Origin: Artocarpus heterophyllus
Taxonomy: Eukaryota; Streptophyta; Magnoliopsida; Rosales; Moraceae
Length of the DNA: 64,000 nt
NCBI GenBank assembly: GCA_025403435.1
Contig: CM046350.1
Coordinates: 27,978,938-28,042,937 of the forward strand
Direction of reading: 5' to 3'
Notes under the pieces: generated by a model
The model's database searches: none
What the model saw: only the letters and a program-made list of their open reading frames with translations
What the model was told of the DNA's origin: nothing
Made by a program: the position numbers and the translations under genes
Shown: piece after piece, positions 1 through 12,545 of the stretch
How the letters are laid out: every line of letters starts with the position of its first letter
Position numbering within the stretch: position 1 is the stretch's first letter

Positions 1-238
1 AAAAGAAAAAAAATCTCCAAAGGCGAGGGCCAAAAACCTTGTAATCTTTAGTTCAGTCCATGCACCGCTATGATTGGACAAGACAACTTTTGGACTATAA
101 GAAGCTACGGTATCCATTCATATTTTTTAAGGCCTGGTTACGAGACTCCTTATGTCACTTGGTGGTGGAGGATGCATTGCAACGCCTATTTTAAGGAAGT
201 AGCAGTTTCTGTTAAGTTAAAAAACAAAAAGGACCAAG
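1..238 (+). pseudogene. LINE ORF2 fragment 1: endonuclease-RT linker
   Basis: Broken coding sequence just before the RT. Conceptual translation gives pieces such as AWLRDSL and, near the end, KLKNKKDQ, resembling the linker of plant LINE ORF2 that leads into the WNKAVFG-type motif. That motif follows in the next LINE piece at about 11960. The piece ends at CCAAG (234-238), the target duplication of CopB1, repeated at 11944-11948. Frame changes and stops are present. Assignment rests mainly on continuity with the next piece. Confidence 0.6.
234..238. repeat. Target site duplication of CopB1 (left copy)
   Basis: CCAAG here and again at 11944-11948, immediately outside the two LTR termini. Confidence 0.85.
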
Positions 239-2168
239 TGTTGGGTTAGTACTCTATAAGCAATGACACTATACATATTGTTAATAAATAAATAAAGTGA
301 CATTTATAAATTATTTTGCTTGCTTATGTGTATTATGAATACTTTAATAAACATCAAGAAAATTCTATGATTATTTATATGGCTATAAATTTACCATATA
401 AGTGTTATATGCTTAGGGATAAAATTTATAGATAATAATCTAAATAGTCTGTAATAATTAATTAAAGTTTGAGATCTTTAATTAAATATTACAAGTGTAA
501 TCCAATCTCATTTAGAATGAAATAGTCTTATCCAAACTATTAATGTAGAAACATTAGATTTTAGATACTTTATAAAATTAGATTATATAGGACTGGACTA
601 GATAAATTATATATCTCTAATAATCGTTTGTTACAATAGAGCATTCAAATTTATCATTATGATGATCACATATATGACAGTCTTAATCTTGAATATTTAT
701 TAGACTCCTGTTTATGACATTATGTTTTTTGATTTGCATAGTAAATTTGTCTAAAAAGCGAGGTGAATAGAAATTGAACCTAGCTCTTATTATGAATTAT
801 TTATAGAAGACTGACTTATATGTAATGATTGTATCAATGGACTACACGTTAATTTTCTTTGAGTAATTTTTACTATAATTTCAAGAGTTCAGTTTCAGGT
901 TTTTAGTGGAGTAACACTAAAATTAATAAATTTGACACATTAATTAAAGAGTTTAATTAATTGTCAAATTTGTTGGAGCTTCAATTATAGGTCCATAAGT
1001 ACCCTAATGCTACCTCTATAATACTGTATTTGATTTAATGCATAAAATAAATTATACACATTTAATTTATAATTATTGAATTTTGAATTAATTATTCATA
1101 ATTGAGATATTAATGTGACACAAAAAAATGTTATCTGTGACATATAATATAATGTGATAAATGTTGTTACATTTAACTGAGTATTAATTAATTAATTATA
1201 TTTAATTAATGAGGTTAATTAAATATATTTTAAATTAATTACTTGGTAATATTTGAATAATAAGATTATTTGAATGTATTTTAATTTTTGTGTATGACAC
1301 CTATGTGGTGGGACCATGTTTTGCCTTTTTCAACATGGACACAAAATTAAATTATTAATTAATTTAAAATTTATTTTTAAATAAATATGATTTTTTTTAA
1401 ATTTATATATATGATTTATTTAAATTAAATTAATATATGTAAATGTATGTGAATTATGTATACGTGGTGATTCGATTAATGTTTTAAATATATAAATATA
1501 TACACTCGACATATATATAAAATCATGTTAACATGGATTTGTTGATTTAATATATATGTATTATATATATATATATTTATTTATTTACGCTCATGTATTA
1601 TGTGATTCAACAAAAAAATTTATAAAAAAAAAAACATAAAGGTGCCTTTTTAGCACCTTCCCCACATATTTGATAGTGGGTGTATGTAATTCACCCACTA
1701 AAGTGTTTAGTGAGTGATTTTTAAATTTAAAATTAATTAATATAATAACTACCTGCTCAGTTATAAAAGATGAGAGATACCAATTATCTCAGAACCTATT
1801 TTTATGTGATATTTTTACAGAGTATCTAGAGAGGAAAAATGAGAGCTTTTTATTCAAAAAAAATAGGCCTACTATCTCATGTGTTGAGTACATAGCAGTT
1901 CTAAGAAAGTATGAGATTAATTCATATTTGCATTTTGACGCCCACTCATTATTCTATTAGTGTGGAGGCTGGGCTTGAAAGACCATAGTGTCAAAGAAGA
2001 ACGCTAGGATACTCTGACAGTTGTTCAAAAAGTTTAAATCAAATTCTTTTAAGCTTTCTATATTTAATTAAAATTATATAGTTATACCTGAGGAACAAAA
2101 TTTTGAGAAAATTTTTGTTTGTCAAATGATCCATTTCTTCTGCTGCGTTTTCACATGTAATTCTAACA
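239..2168 (+). repeat. 5' LTR of CopB1
   Basis: 1930 bp, very AT-rich, with TGTT...AACA termini. It aligns along its length with 9828-11943, but lacks about 205 bp present in that copy at roughly 10341-10555; the junction is near 755. Related LTR sequence occurs on the - strand at 40278-41299 plus 48426-49143, and at 63838-64000. Two stretches near 1640-1700 and 1900-2060 are well conserved between copies and may hold transcript processing signals; that is inference only. Confidence 0.82.
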
Positions 2169-2600
2169 GATGGCATCATAGAGGGTTATAGCATATATAA
2201 TTTTAATTAACTTGATTTTATATTGATAATTTCATGTTCTTATTGTATGTTTGTAGGCTCTTTGTATTTTTTGCAATACATTTGTTCATGTAATGAATGA
2301 TTAGTTATAGATAGATTTTTAGTTGGTAATTATATGGTCCTTTTGGGTTGGTAATTTTTATTTTATTTTTGATTAGATCAAATTGTGTAAGCCCACTTTT
2401 ATGTAATTTTATTTTTTATTTTTTATTTTTTTCTTGCTTCTTATTCCTTCCATTAAAAAAAAAATTCACGTACATGGCAACATGACTGATATTCACGCAA
2501 ACTTCAATATTGCAACGTGAAAATGAAAAGCAATGCATGTTCTTGGTTTTGAATTAAGACAAAAGCGGTGGTGCAAACTTGAGCACCTCCACGGAGGCTC
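2169..2600 (+). other. Untranslated leader of CopB1 up to the A1 insertion
   Basis: Non-coding stretch with T-rich runs at 2370-2450. No ORF is recognisable. It stops at GGCTC (2596-2600), the duplication flanking A1. Gag would be expected downstream but is absent on the far side of A1, so gag to mid-integrase was deleted before or during the A1 insertion. Confidence 0.55.
2171..2183 (+). other. Degenerate primer-binding site of CopB1
   Basis: TGGCATCATAGAG lies two bases after the LTR end. It matches the plant copia site TGGTATCAGAGC with changes, consistent with priming by initiator tRNA-Met before decay. Confidence 0.6.
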
Positions 2601-2705
2601 TATTGAAAAAATAGTACGTAGCAAAATTTTAAAAATTTTTTATATTAGAATATTTTCTAAAACACAAATTTGACACGTTATGTGCATAAATTAACCAGAT
2701 CTTAC
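2601..2705 (-). repeat. Terminal 105 bp of the 3' LTR of CopA1
   Basis: Matches the first bases of the full LTR at 4303 onward, up to the CAGATCTTAC block. It is then joined directly to leader sequence that in A4 lies near 62650, close to gag. Confidence 0.75.
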
Positions 2706-2706
2706 T

Positions 2707-4287
2707 ATCACAACCTTGAAAATATCACAACTTGACAATGATAATTCCCAACTCAGAATTCAAAAAGCTCCTATGGGAGTCTTGCCAAATTCAATCAGGA
2801 ACATAGATCCCCTCATGATTAATATATGTCATCTAGGACCCGTATAATCCAGTATATATTAATAATCGTTTCTTTGACCATTAATTTTATTAACAGAGCT
2901 CATAGGGGAGATTAATAATAAAATTAACATGAGCATATAACCTTCATTTTAATATTTTATCTATGATTTATAATCACCACATAGGGGCATGCAACCATAA
3001 ATCATGCTAAAATACCTTATCCTCTCGAAAATCCAACCCAGTACATGTTAAAGTCCCTTCCTAGGGGTCAGAACCACTATGTGCTACCTATGGACAATCG
3101 ATGGAGGTCATAGGTCCTCTCTTCAAAAACCTTCTTCCACTCAATCTTTTGAAATCATGGTTTTATTTTATAAGCATGCATAACCAATTTTTAATTAAGC
3201 AGCACTCCCTATTCTATATGACATGTTATCAGTATATATGGTAAATCATATTATAATGCAAACAAGCAAAACAATCATGCAAAGCCACAAGCAAAATAAT
3301 AATAATTGTAATATTATGGTTCCACCCTAGCGAAAAGAAAATAAAGATTATAAGAGAATAATCAAAACATATTATCGATTCTCTATCCTTCAATCTTCAA
3401 ATTGTATCCTTCTTCATATAACTTCCATCTTCAAGTCTTCAATCCCACAGAAATCGAATACTCCTTATTTCTGGTCATATCTAAATTTAATGTTTCTTAG
3501 AATTGTCCCAAAAACAAAATCAAAAATACACCAAACAACGCACCTATTTTGAAAAATTTACAGCTCTCTGTTGATATGTCGATTTGTATGATTAGCCTGT
3601 TGGTCATGACCCTTCGGCCTATCGATCTTTTCAAGACGGCCTGTCGGTCATGAGAGATCGGCCTGCTAAACTGAAAGGTTCGGCCTACTGCTAAAGCCAC
3701 TAGATTTCTACCCCACAACTGGCCTACCAAACCTCATATCCAGCATGCCAATCTGAGATCATTGTCCTACCAAACTTGAAGGTTCAGCATGCCGACAAGC
3801 AGAAGTCACGTTTTTTTAGAGAATACAGTTTGACATAGTTTTTCAATTTTATTTTCAATAATTTAGAAGCATAAACTTTTAGAGACTCAAGAAATACCTG
3901 TGGAACACTATCATCCATCTTCTAAATCCGTCTTCTTCGAATGATTATTTAATTACAAAATTCTTACAAATTTAAAATTAAATAATAATTCCTAGACGGA
4001 GACGATAGTCTACCATCTAATTACATGAAAAACCTAGATACACATTCTAACATCCAAAGAACCATAATTGGCATAAATTAATTAATTAATAAATAATTAA
4101 ATAATATTTTAATCAATCATAATTAATTAATAAATAATCACCATATAATCCATGACAACATATAAATATTTATAAACCCTAGAATGCCAACTCTCTAAAA
4201 AATTAAATTCAAGCATATGAGAGATCAAAATCATGTAATTTATCTGCATAGCATGATCACAAACTTGCAAATTTATGTAAAAATCAT
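2707..4287 (-). other. Leader of CopA1 with GC-rich palindromic array
   Basis: About 1.6 kb of untranslated leader, homologous to the A3 leader (55368-56582, + strand) and the A4 leader (62536-63163, - strand). At 3590-3800 it carries several copies of a motif related to CGGCCTGCCGA, decayed towards TGGCCTACCAA. Short ORFs across this array are by-products of the repeat. Confidence 0.75.
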
Positions 4288-4300
4288 GGCTCTAATACCA
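4288..4300 (-). other. Primer-binding site of CopA1
   Basis: On the - strand the sequence is TGGTATTAGAGCC, one change from the tRNA-Met complement, two bases from the LTR end. The same two-base spacing occurs in A3 at 55355. Confidence 0.85.
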
Positions 4301-4302
4301 AT

Positions 4303-6322
4303 TGTTGGAAAAATAGTACATAGTAAAATTTTAAAAAATTTTATATTAGAGTATTTTTCAAAACACAAGTTTGACACGCTATATGCATAAATTAACCAGA
4401 TCTTACTAACTTTGTTTGCTGAAAGCTCCTTTACTCGATGAAGAGAAAAGACGTTGTAGAAGGACCTCAACCAACTAGCCTTCTTTGCTATTCTTTATCC
4501 ATGACCAATGTGTGTATGGGCACACTTGTACAGCTCTTCCACCAGGCAACTCCCCTTCCAACCAATTGAGAAAACTCAAAGCTATAGTTTGTGATGTGTG
4601 AACAATAGCTCATAGGGTGTTTCAGAGTCTCACCAGTAGAGTCTCACTCTTAATATCTCAATTGATCTAAATATTAATGAGTCTCACTTCCATTTTTATA
4701 GAGGTTGGGCCTAGGGATCAGTCCTTATCAAATAAGGCCTCAAAAATTTGAATCAGAATCAATATCAGACAAAAATCCACATGAAAATGCGTGATCTATT
4801 TATCGCTTGGTTGGTAGGCCGAACTGGCATATCGGCCGGCCAAACTTACTTCATCAGCAGCCCGAACTTAAAGATCGGCCTGCCAAACTTACGATAAATG
4901 ATCCTTGCAAATCTTTTATTTCCCATTCAAGATTTTTGGGAGAAAGCCTCAGTTTTAATTCAAGTAACCCAATAGAGAAGTTATCTGATTAAAATAGTCA
5001 TATCTAGATAATTTATAAGAAAATAAATATTCTTGATAATTCAACAAGTTTATCTTGAATTAATTTATTTGAAATTAATTTAACCGATAAACAGATATGA
5101 ATTATCTAATCCCGATAATTCAACAAGTTTATCTTGAATTAATTTTCAAAAAATTAATTAAATTGATAAACAGACATGAATTATTTGATCCTATTAAATT
5201 TTCAGCCAATCTGATAATTTGACACAAGTCACCAATTATTGGAAAAGCACGCCTTATCGTTATAGGATTTTTTATGAGCTAGCAAAGGGAACTTGATTAA
5301 CCTATGTAGTTCAAGCTCTCGATAATTATAAAACCTAATATCCCAGATATACATTTCATAATTATCAACACTAACGCTACTCCACTAAAAGCTTAAAGCT
5401 GCACTCTCGAACTATATAGAATTACGAAGCCTGTATAGCTAAGTCTCCATGATATATCATAATGTATCGTATTCCTATAGGATTATCCATAATTGGCTTA
5501 AAGATAAATTTTGTCTTACCTTCCTAATTATTTTTATCTTACGTTCTATTATCTCACCATTAGAAAACTTACCATCCAAAGACAATATACCATTTGGTTA
5601 CACCCATGTATCCAAATGGTTGAGTGCTCTAGTTTTCTAATTATAGGATAACACATATAAGAGGATATCAAATACTCCTAAAGAGGAGCTATGGATTCCA
5701 TATCTATGAATAACAGGTCTCCGTTATCAAGAGTCATACCTCCAACGTACCACCATGCATATCAACATAGAATGTGGAAGTCACCCTTTGGTACATTAAA
5801 AGACATAAGTTAAGACAAACGAGCGAATACTCATCTCAAAATTAAGATACAATACAAATGATTGTCTAAAGTGAATCAATTTGCCGAGACAGAATTATTA
5901 ATTCAAATTAATTCACTTTATGTTCTGATCCACTGCATCGTCACCCATGACAATGCACCAATGTTTCTATTCGCGGAGTCCTCCTCTAATAGCCAAGACA
6001 AACCATCTCCCGTTAAGGATATCAACAACATAACAATCTTTGCATGAATAATGCACCCAACTTTATTTCCTCGACTGCGGATCTTATGATTTAGACCATC
6101 ACCTTAAGAATAGCGTCATTTGCATAATGTGTCCATCATATGCCCAATTCTTAAATGTTTAGACCGAAAATGTTAGACTTTTGTTTGCTCATCATACATT
6201 CAACAAATATGAACATAAAGAGGACAAGATTTGGTATATAAATAATAAATAAATTCTTTATTTATAAAAATGTATCCAAAAACATATTATTTTTTTACTC
6301 CCTAGGGCATACATGTCTAATA
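4303..6322 (-). repeat. 5' LTR of CopA1
   Basis: 2020 bp; on the - strand it begins TATTAGACATGTATGCCC (first G mutated) and ends CCAACA. It is homologous to 49144-51093, 53468-55352 and 56583-58569. It carries a decayed CGGCAGGCCG-type array at 4805-4885. Small ORFs at 4807-4992 and 5449-6047 have matching counterparts in the other CopA LTRs, so they reflect shared LTR sequence and not genes. Confidence 0.85.
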
Positions 6323-6850
6323 GGCTGCTTATGACATAATACAGTCTCTACAAGACATGTTTAGTAGACCTTTTGAGAAGGCATGTCATGAAGCCGTTAA
6401 GGCTCTATTATTAGCACATGTGCTGAAATGAAAGATTGGGATGCTAGAACCACGTTATGAAGTATTCTTGTTCGTAGGATATCTAAAAAGGACAAGGGAA
6501 GGTCTATTTTCTAGTCCACAAGAGAAAAAAGTATTTGTATCGGCAAATACCACTTTTCTCGAGAATGATTATATGATGAATTATAACATTGTAGCAAAGT
6601 TGTACTTGAAGAGTTACTTTCTGATCAAACTAGACTGCAAATGACAACTATTGTTGAAGGACGAGATGAAGAGACCACATCTCTATATCAGAATGTCAAA
6701 CCACCTCGATGTAGTGGCAGAGTTATGAGACCATATGCTTGCTATAGGGAGATTGAAGAAGCACATGTTGCTATCTTTGATAATGGTAAGAATGATCCAT
6801 TGGCATATCATCATGCAATGGAAGATTCTAAGAAGGAAAAATGACTGGAG
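6323..6850 (+). pseudogene. CopB1 integrase C-terminal region
   Basis: Copia pol resumes after A1. Motifs such as LFVGYLKRTREG and VFVSANTTFLE (6441-6570) match the conserved C-terminal part of copia integrase (usually FVGYP...GG...Y followed by a NATFLE motif). The zinc domain and the D,D(35)E core are missing. A further stretch at 6641-6844, with LYQNV and DPLAYHHAMEDSK, corresponds to the linker before RT. Stops and frame changes are frequent. Confidence 0.75.
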
Positions 6851-7870
6851 ACTATGAACCTTGAAATATTCAGTCTAGGAACTTGTCGATCTACCTGAAG
6901 GGATAAAGCCCATAGGGTGCAAATGGATCTACATGAAGAAAAAAAAGGAGTGAATGGGAAAGTTTAGACTTTTAAAGCTAGGCTTAGAGCAAAAGATTAC
7001 ACCCAAAAGGAGGGAGTTGATTATGAAGAAACTTTCTTGCCCATAGCTATGCTTAAATCTATTCAAATTCTTTTATCCATTGCTACATGTCTTGATTATA
7101 AGATATGGCAAATGGATGTCAAGATTACTTTTTTGAAAGGCTATCTTGAGGAAAGCATATATGTGGTACAACTAGATAGGTTTGTGGTCAAAGCTCAAGA
7201 GCACAAAGTTTACAAGTTGCAAAGGTCCATCTATGGACTTAAGCAAGCTTCAAGATCTTGGAACTAAAGATTTGATGAGGCAATCAAGTCAACGTTGTGT
7301 ATACAAGTACATCAAAGATAAGAAGGTGGTCTTCTTAGTTCTTTATATAGATGATATTTTACTCATTGGGAATGATTTGGTAATATTATCTAATGTAAAT
7401 AAAAAATGGCTCCCCAACTAATTCCAAATGAAAGATTTGGGAAAGACAAGTTATATTCTTAGAATCCAACTTATAAGAGATCACAAGAACAAACTATCGA
7501 CACTGTCTTAGGCATCATACATTGATAAGCTACTTATCAGATTTTTGATGTAAAACTCTAATGAAGGTAATTTTTACCTACACGTCATGGAGTTTATTTT
7601 TCAAAAGAACAGCGTAAGAGGAAGAAAACATAAGACGGTTACCGTATGTATTTGCGATGGGAAGTCTAATGTATGCCATGTTATGTACAATACCTAACAT
7701 TTGCTATGCAGTGGGTATAGTCAGTCGGTATCAATCCCACCTAGGACTAGATCGTTGGGTGGAGGTTAAACATATTCTCAAGTATCTCAGGAGAACGAGA
7801 AACTATATGCTAATATACTCTGATGAGAATTTGATTCCTATTGGATACACTAATTGTAATTTTCAATAAG
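6851..7870 (+). pseudogene. CopB1 reverse transcriptase
   Basis: Copia RT broken over several frames. Visible motifs in order: KPIGCKWIY-like (6910-6945), a DVKITFLKGYLEE motif (7110-7155; usually DVKTAFLNGYLEE), YGLKQASRSW (7232-7262), the catalytic LYIDDILLIGND (about 7340-7375) and GSLMYAMLCTIP (7660-7690) leading to RNase H. The two catalytic aspartates of the DD box remain, but stops at 6841 and 7266 and frameshifts make it non-functional. The motifs favour the Tork/Angela-like side of copia; lineage is inference. Confidence 0.82.
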
Positions 7871-8206
7871 ATAAAGACACATGTAAATCTATGTCTGGGT
7901 CAATGTTTACTCTTAGTGATGGAGCCATAGTTTGGAGAAGCATTAAACAATCTTGTATTGCTGATTCAACTATAGAAGTTGAATATGTGGCTGCTTGTGA
8001 AGTAGTTAAATAGGATGTTTGGCTCCGGACATGGATAAACCACTCACATTGTATTGTGATAATAGTAGTATAGTGACAAATTCAAGAGAACCCAAAAGCC
8101 ACAAAAAAGGAAAGCATATAGAGCAAAAAAATCATTTGATCAAAAACATAGTGCATTGAGGCAATGTGGAAGTTATGAAGATTGTGCCAAAAAATAACCT
8201 TGCCGA
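7871..8206 (+). pseudogene. CopB1 RNase H, interrupted by solo LTR E
   Basis: Decayed copia RNase H with DGAIVWRSIKQSC, STIEVEYVAAC and a CDNSS-like block. It stops inside a NLAD-like C-terminal motif at 8206. The remaining codons, for PCTKMLS and the terminal GYLKGLGF, are found at 9724-9800 after the inserted solo LTR. Confidence 0.75.
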
Positions 8207-9723
8207 TGTTAGTGATGTGCCCTAGACCAATTATGTAATGACCATATTTTGATTTCATTACATTTGCATTTGATTAATAAAGAGGCATTTTCAATACTAT
8301 TTTTGATCTAATTCCATGAATAGTTAATTCTGCCTAAGGTCATCAAGTATGTGACTTGATAGTAAAACTCTTACGTGAAAATTGAATTCTATTCTAAATT
8401 ATCCCTAGTCAGTCATTATTATTGGGATAATAATGAATGAAGACTAGTATGAAGTTTGACTGATGATTATGTTTTACAAATCATGTGTATGAGATACTAA
8501 GTCAACTTATAGATATATATTTAAGAAATAATGTATTGGATTGACCCACTATGAGAATACTACATAGATAATTGTCAAAAGTGATTCTCATCACAATAGT
8601 ATTATCCTAGTCCTCTGACCTGAAATTACCATTGTTTCCTACATGACAAGTTTTATATTTTGACACATTCTAATATTATCTTTAACAAGATGATGGAATA
8701 GATTGTTGTAGGATATAGAGTGAATCATGTGAGGAATGTGAGTGATTAAGAAGGAATTTGTACCTCATTTATTATGAGAAAGATATCTATGGGCCCCTCG
8801 ATAATTTAGACTAAAGAAAAATGTATGGCCATACTAGAATAAATTGATAAGGGTTATCAATATCAGTCTACTTAAGATTGGGAAATAATATGATTGAATA
8901 GTATAAGGATGACATAAACCATGCCTTATGTTCAACATGGTATCTAGTGACAAAAGGATTTTAATACTTATTGTGAATTAAGTTTTGTCGGAATATTGAC
9001 ATTCGCATAACTTAGGTAATCATAATGTCTTGCTAGAGACCGCTTATGATTTGTGGGCAAGAAATAGAATTTCAAACCCACTACCAACGTTATGTGAACC
9101 GATGGGGTCACACATTTAGAATAGACCAAAAAATGAATTTTGGGTTTACTATGTCTAGGTTCAATGAACTTGATAATGTCCAGATTCGATGTACTAGATA
9201 CGTCTAGGTTCATTAAATCTGACATTGTCTAGATTCTATGAATCATATTTGAATTACAGTTTATCCTAGTTAAATTCTGACTCTTTCTCAAAGTCAATAT
9301 ATATATATATATATATATTTTAGGGTTTCTAGCTGAATTAGAAGAGAAAAGGCGTTCTCTTATTCTAAAAGGCAAAAACATTAAAAACCATAAATTAGAG
9401 AGAGTCATTTAATGCAAGGAGAGGGTGCTAGTACATCAATTTGGTTTTTGAGAGAGTTTGTTCATGTGGATACCTATAGAGGCCGTTGCTCCAAGTAACA
9501 ACGTCTGAATCCGATCCCAAATACGAAAAGCTTGAGTTAGGGTGTCACCGGAGTGAACCCGCTCTTTTCCTTCTAGTAATCTTGCCCCTTTTGTCATCCT
9601 AGTTAGATTCTATGACTTTCTTATTAATCTAATAGAATTGCATAGATCCTACGAGGGTTTTGTGGGAATTAATTTTGATTTTTTGCTATTTATTTGAATT
9701 ACAAAATCCAACAAAACCCAACA
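8207..9723 (+). mobile_element. Solo LTR E inside CopB1 RNase H
   Basis: 1517 bp, TGTTAG...CCAACA. Flanked by GCCGA (8202-8206) and ACCGA (9724-9728), a duplication with one difference. RNase H reading continues across it, so it is a later insertion reduced to one LTR, presumably by LTR-LTR recombination. It contains an (AT)n run at 9296-9320. I do not recognise a related full element in the window. Copia origin is likely from termini and duplication size, not proven. Confidence 0.75.
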
Positions 9724-9827
9724 ACCGATCCTTGCACCAAGATGTTGTCAGCAAAGAGCTTTGAGGGATATTTGAAAGGCTTAGGTTTTAGAGATATGTC
9801 TCACCTACTTTAGGACAAATGGGAGAT
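9724..9827 (+). pseudogene. CopB1 RNase H end and polypurine tract
   Basis: Codes for the last residues of the CopB1 polyprotein (PCTKMLS, GYLKGLGF), then the polypurine tract around ACAAATGGGAGAT (9815-9827), which abuts the 3' LTR. The tract is where plus-strand DNA synthesis starts. Confidence 0.75.
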
Positions 9828-11943
9828 TATTAGGGTTGATGCCCTATAAGCAATGAGATTGTGCATACTATTAATACATAAATAAAGTGACATTTATAAA
9901 TTATTTTGGTTGCTTATATGTATTATGAGTACTTTAATAAACATCAAGAGAATTCCTTGATTATTTATGTGAAATTTAGCACATAAGTGTTATATGCTTA
10001 GGGATAAAATTTATAGATAATAATCTAAAGAGTCTGTAATAATTAATTAAAGTTCGAGATCTTTAATTAACTATTACAAGCGTGGTCCAATCTCATTTAG
10101 AATGAAATAGTCTTATCCAGGTTATTAATATAGAGACATTAGATTAGAGGGATTTGATATAATGAGATTATAGGACTAGATTAGATAAATTATGAATATT
10201 TAATAATCGTCCTTTACAAAACAACATTCAAATTTATTACTATAATGATCATACATATGACAGTCTTAATCTTGAGTAGTTGTTAGACTCCTATATATGA
10301 CATTATGTTTTTTGACTTGTATAGTAAGATTTGTCTAAAGACAGATCATAACTTAGCATCTTAGAAAAATGATGGAATATATAGCTGGGGATAATTTTAT
10401 ATAGATATGGAATCCATTCCTTATGGAAGTTAGAAAAATAGTTCTCTTGAGTGATAATTCAAGATTTGAATAGTGGAGCACTTATTCATAATAAGATTAT
10501 GAATTAACTATTCATTAGAGAATTGTTGGAATTTAAGGATAAAGATATAATAAGTGAGGTAAACCGAAATTGAACCTAACTCTTATTATGACCTATTTAG
10601 GGAAGACTGACTTATATGTAATGATTATATCAATGGATTACTCCTTAATTTTCTTTGAATAATTTTAATTATAATTTCAAGAGTTTAGTTTCAAGTTTTT
10701 ACTGGAATAACACTGAAACTAACAAATTTGGCACATTAGTTAAAGAACTTAATTAATTTTTAAATTTATTGGAGCTTAAATTATAGGTCCATAGGTCCCC
10801 AATGCTACTTCTATAACACTATATTGGATTTAATGCACACAATGAATTATACATTTTTAATTTGGAATCTTGAATTTCGAATTAAAAATTTCACATTTGA
10901 GATATTAATGTGACATAGAAAAATATTCTTTGTGACACATAATATAATGTGATAAATGTTGTCACATTTAACTGAGCATGAGTTAGTTAGTTGATTGATT
11001 ATATTTAATTAATTAGATTAATTAAATATGTTTTAAATTAATTAAATGATAATATTTGAATAATAAGATTATTTCAATATATTTTAATTTTTGTGTGAGA
11101 CACATATATGATAGGACCACATTTTGTCTTTTCCAACATGGCAACAAAATTAAATTAATAATTAATTTAAAATCTATACTTAAATAAATATAATTTATTT
11201 TTGAATTTAAATCTATATATGTGATTTATTTAAATTAAATTAACATATATATATGTATAAATGTACATGAATTATGTACGTGGTGATTCATTTAATGTTT
11301 TAAATATATATATACACACACAATATATATATATATATATAAAATCATGTGAACATAGATTTGTTGATCAAATATATATATGAATTATATATATATTTAC
11401 AATCATGTATTACGTGATTCAACAAAAAAAATTATAAAAAAACCATGAAGGTGCCTTTTTAGTACGTTCCTCACATATCTGATAGTGGGTGTATGTGATT
11501 TCTTTTTAAATTTAAAATTAATTAATATAGTAACTACCTGCTTAGTTATAAAAAATGAGAGATACCTGTTATCTTAGAACTCTTTTACGTGTATTTTTAC
11601 AGAGTATTTAGAGAGAAAAATTGAGAGTTTTTTCTTTGGAAAAAAAAATAGGTCCATTATTTCATGTGTTGAGTACATAGCAAATCAAGAAAAGTGTGAG
11701 ATTAATTTATTTTTGGCATATTGACGCCCACTCGTTGTTCCATTAGTGTAGAGGCTTGCCTTAAAATATTATGGTATTAAAGAAGAAAGTTAGGATACTC
11801 TACTACTTCTTCAAAAGGTTTGAATCAAATTTTTCTAAGTTTTTTATATTTAATTAAAATTATATAGCTATTCCCAAGGAACAAATTTTTAAGAAAATTT
11901 TTGTTTGTCTAACGATGCTGCATTTTCACATTTAATTCCAACT
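9828..11943 (+). repeat. 3' LTR of CopB1
   Basis: 2116 bp copy of 239-2168, starting TATTAGGGTTGATG (second base mutated) and ending TTCCAACT. It retains about 205 bp (10341-10555) that the 5' LTR lacks. An (AT)n run lies at 11319-11341. The CCAAG duplication follows. Confidence 0.82.
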
Positions 11944-12545
11944 CCAAGGTAGTTTTATGGCAATGGAATAAGGCTGTCTTTGGTTTTGGTCAAGATAGAC
12001 TGAGATTCTATGAAAACAAGCTGATTGAAATTCAAAATAGGGGCATATCTAATGAGAATATTGAGGAGGAAGAGGCCATCCAATTGGAGATCTCGGAGGT
12101 TTTGTATTGTCACAAAGGAATCGCTACACAAAATTCTCGAGAGTTGTGGCTTGATCTAGGAGATCATAATTCATGATTCTTTCATGCATCCATGATCATT
12201 CGAAGAAAAAGGAACCATATTTAGGCTATCCAAGCTAGAGATCGTTCTTGATTGATGACAAATTAGGGACAAATCGATTCCCACTTCATATCCAGATTTC
12301 AAGAGCTATTTACTTTGATGAGCCCATCTATTCTGTGGTGTTGGATGAGTTGTTTGACGATAGAGTCTCCGTGGAGGAAAATTTGGAGCTCTAGAGGGTT
12401 CCTTTTCCATAGGAAATCTGGAAGACTCTTAGCGCTATGAATCCCCTAAAATCCTTAGGATTGGACGGTATGATTGGTGCTTTCTACAAGAATTATTGGG
12501 ATATAGTAAGGAAGAAAGTGGTGAAATTTGTTCAAGAGTTCTTTA
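11944..12545 (+). pseudogene. LINE ORF2 fragment 2: start of reverse transcriptase
   Basis: Continues the LINE after CopB1. Motifs include LWQWNKAVFGF, then ELWLDLGDHNS.FFHAS (plant LINEs usually have LWLxxGDxNTKFFH) and MNPLKSLGLDGMIGAFYKNYW near 12435-12500, the block before RT fingers. It ends CTTTA (12541-12545), duplicated at 18964 after CopC. Stops interrupt it. Confidence 0.8.

Larger units (their letters stand above)
2601..6322 (-). mobile_element. CopA1: internally deleted copia derivative without coding region
   Basis: Read on the - strand: full LTR (6322 to 4303), two-base gap, primer site (4300 to 4288), leader (about 4287 to 2707), then an abrupt join to the last 105 bp of the LTR (about 2705 to 2601). 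Gag, pol and most of the 3' LTR are missing. Flanks are GGCTC (2596-2600) and GGCTG (6323-6327), a 5-bp duplication with one difference. Because the outer ends are LTR termini and flanked by the duplication, the deletion lies within the element. Relatives are A2, A3 and A4 (49144-63163). Confidence 0.8.
239..11943 (+). mobile_element. Ty1/copia retrotransposon CopB1, degenerate, with two nested insertions
   Basis: LTR element in the LINE. The 5' LTR (239-2168) starts TGTTGGGTTAGT and ends CTAACA; the 3' LTR (9828-11943) is a diverged copy. The target duplication CCAAG is perfect (234-238 and 11944-11948). A degenerate tRNA-Met primer site follows the 5' LTR and a polypurine tract precedes the 3' LTR. 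Internal coding runs integrase end, RT, RNase H, the Ty1/copia order, but gag, protease and most of integrase are missing. Inside lie CopA derivative A1 (2601-6322, - strand) and solo LTR E (8207-9723), each with its own near-perfect 5-bp duplication. The pol reading resumes after E. Confidence 0.85.

Noticed and set aside
5449..6047. Small ORFs in the CopA1 LTR with similar copies near 53743-54340 and 57836-58123
   Set aside because: Similarity comes from LTR homology; the frames are not conserved to the same length and lie in non-coding LTR.
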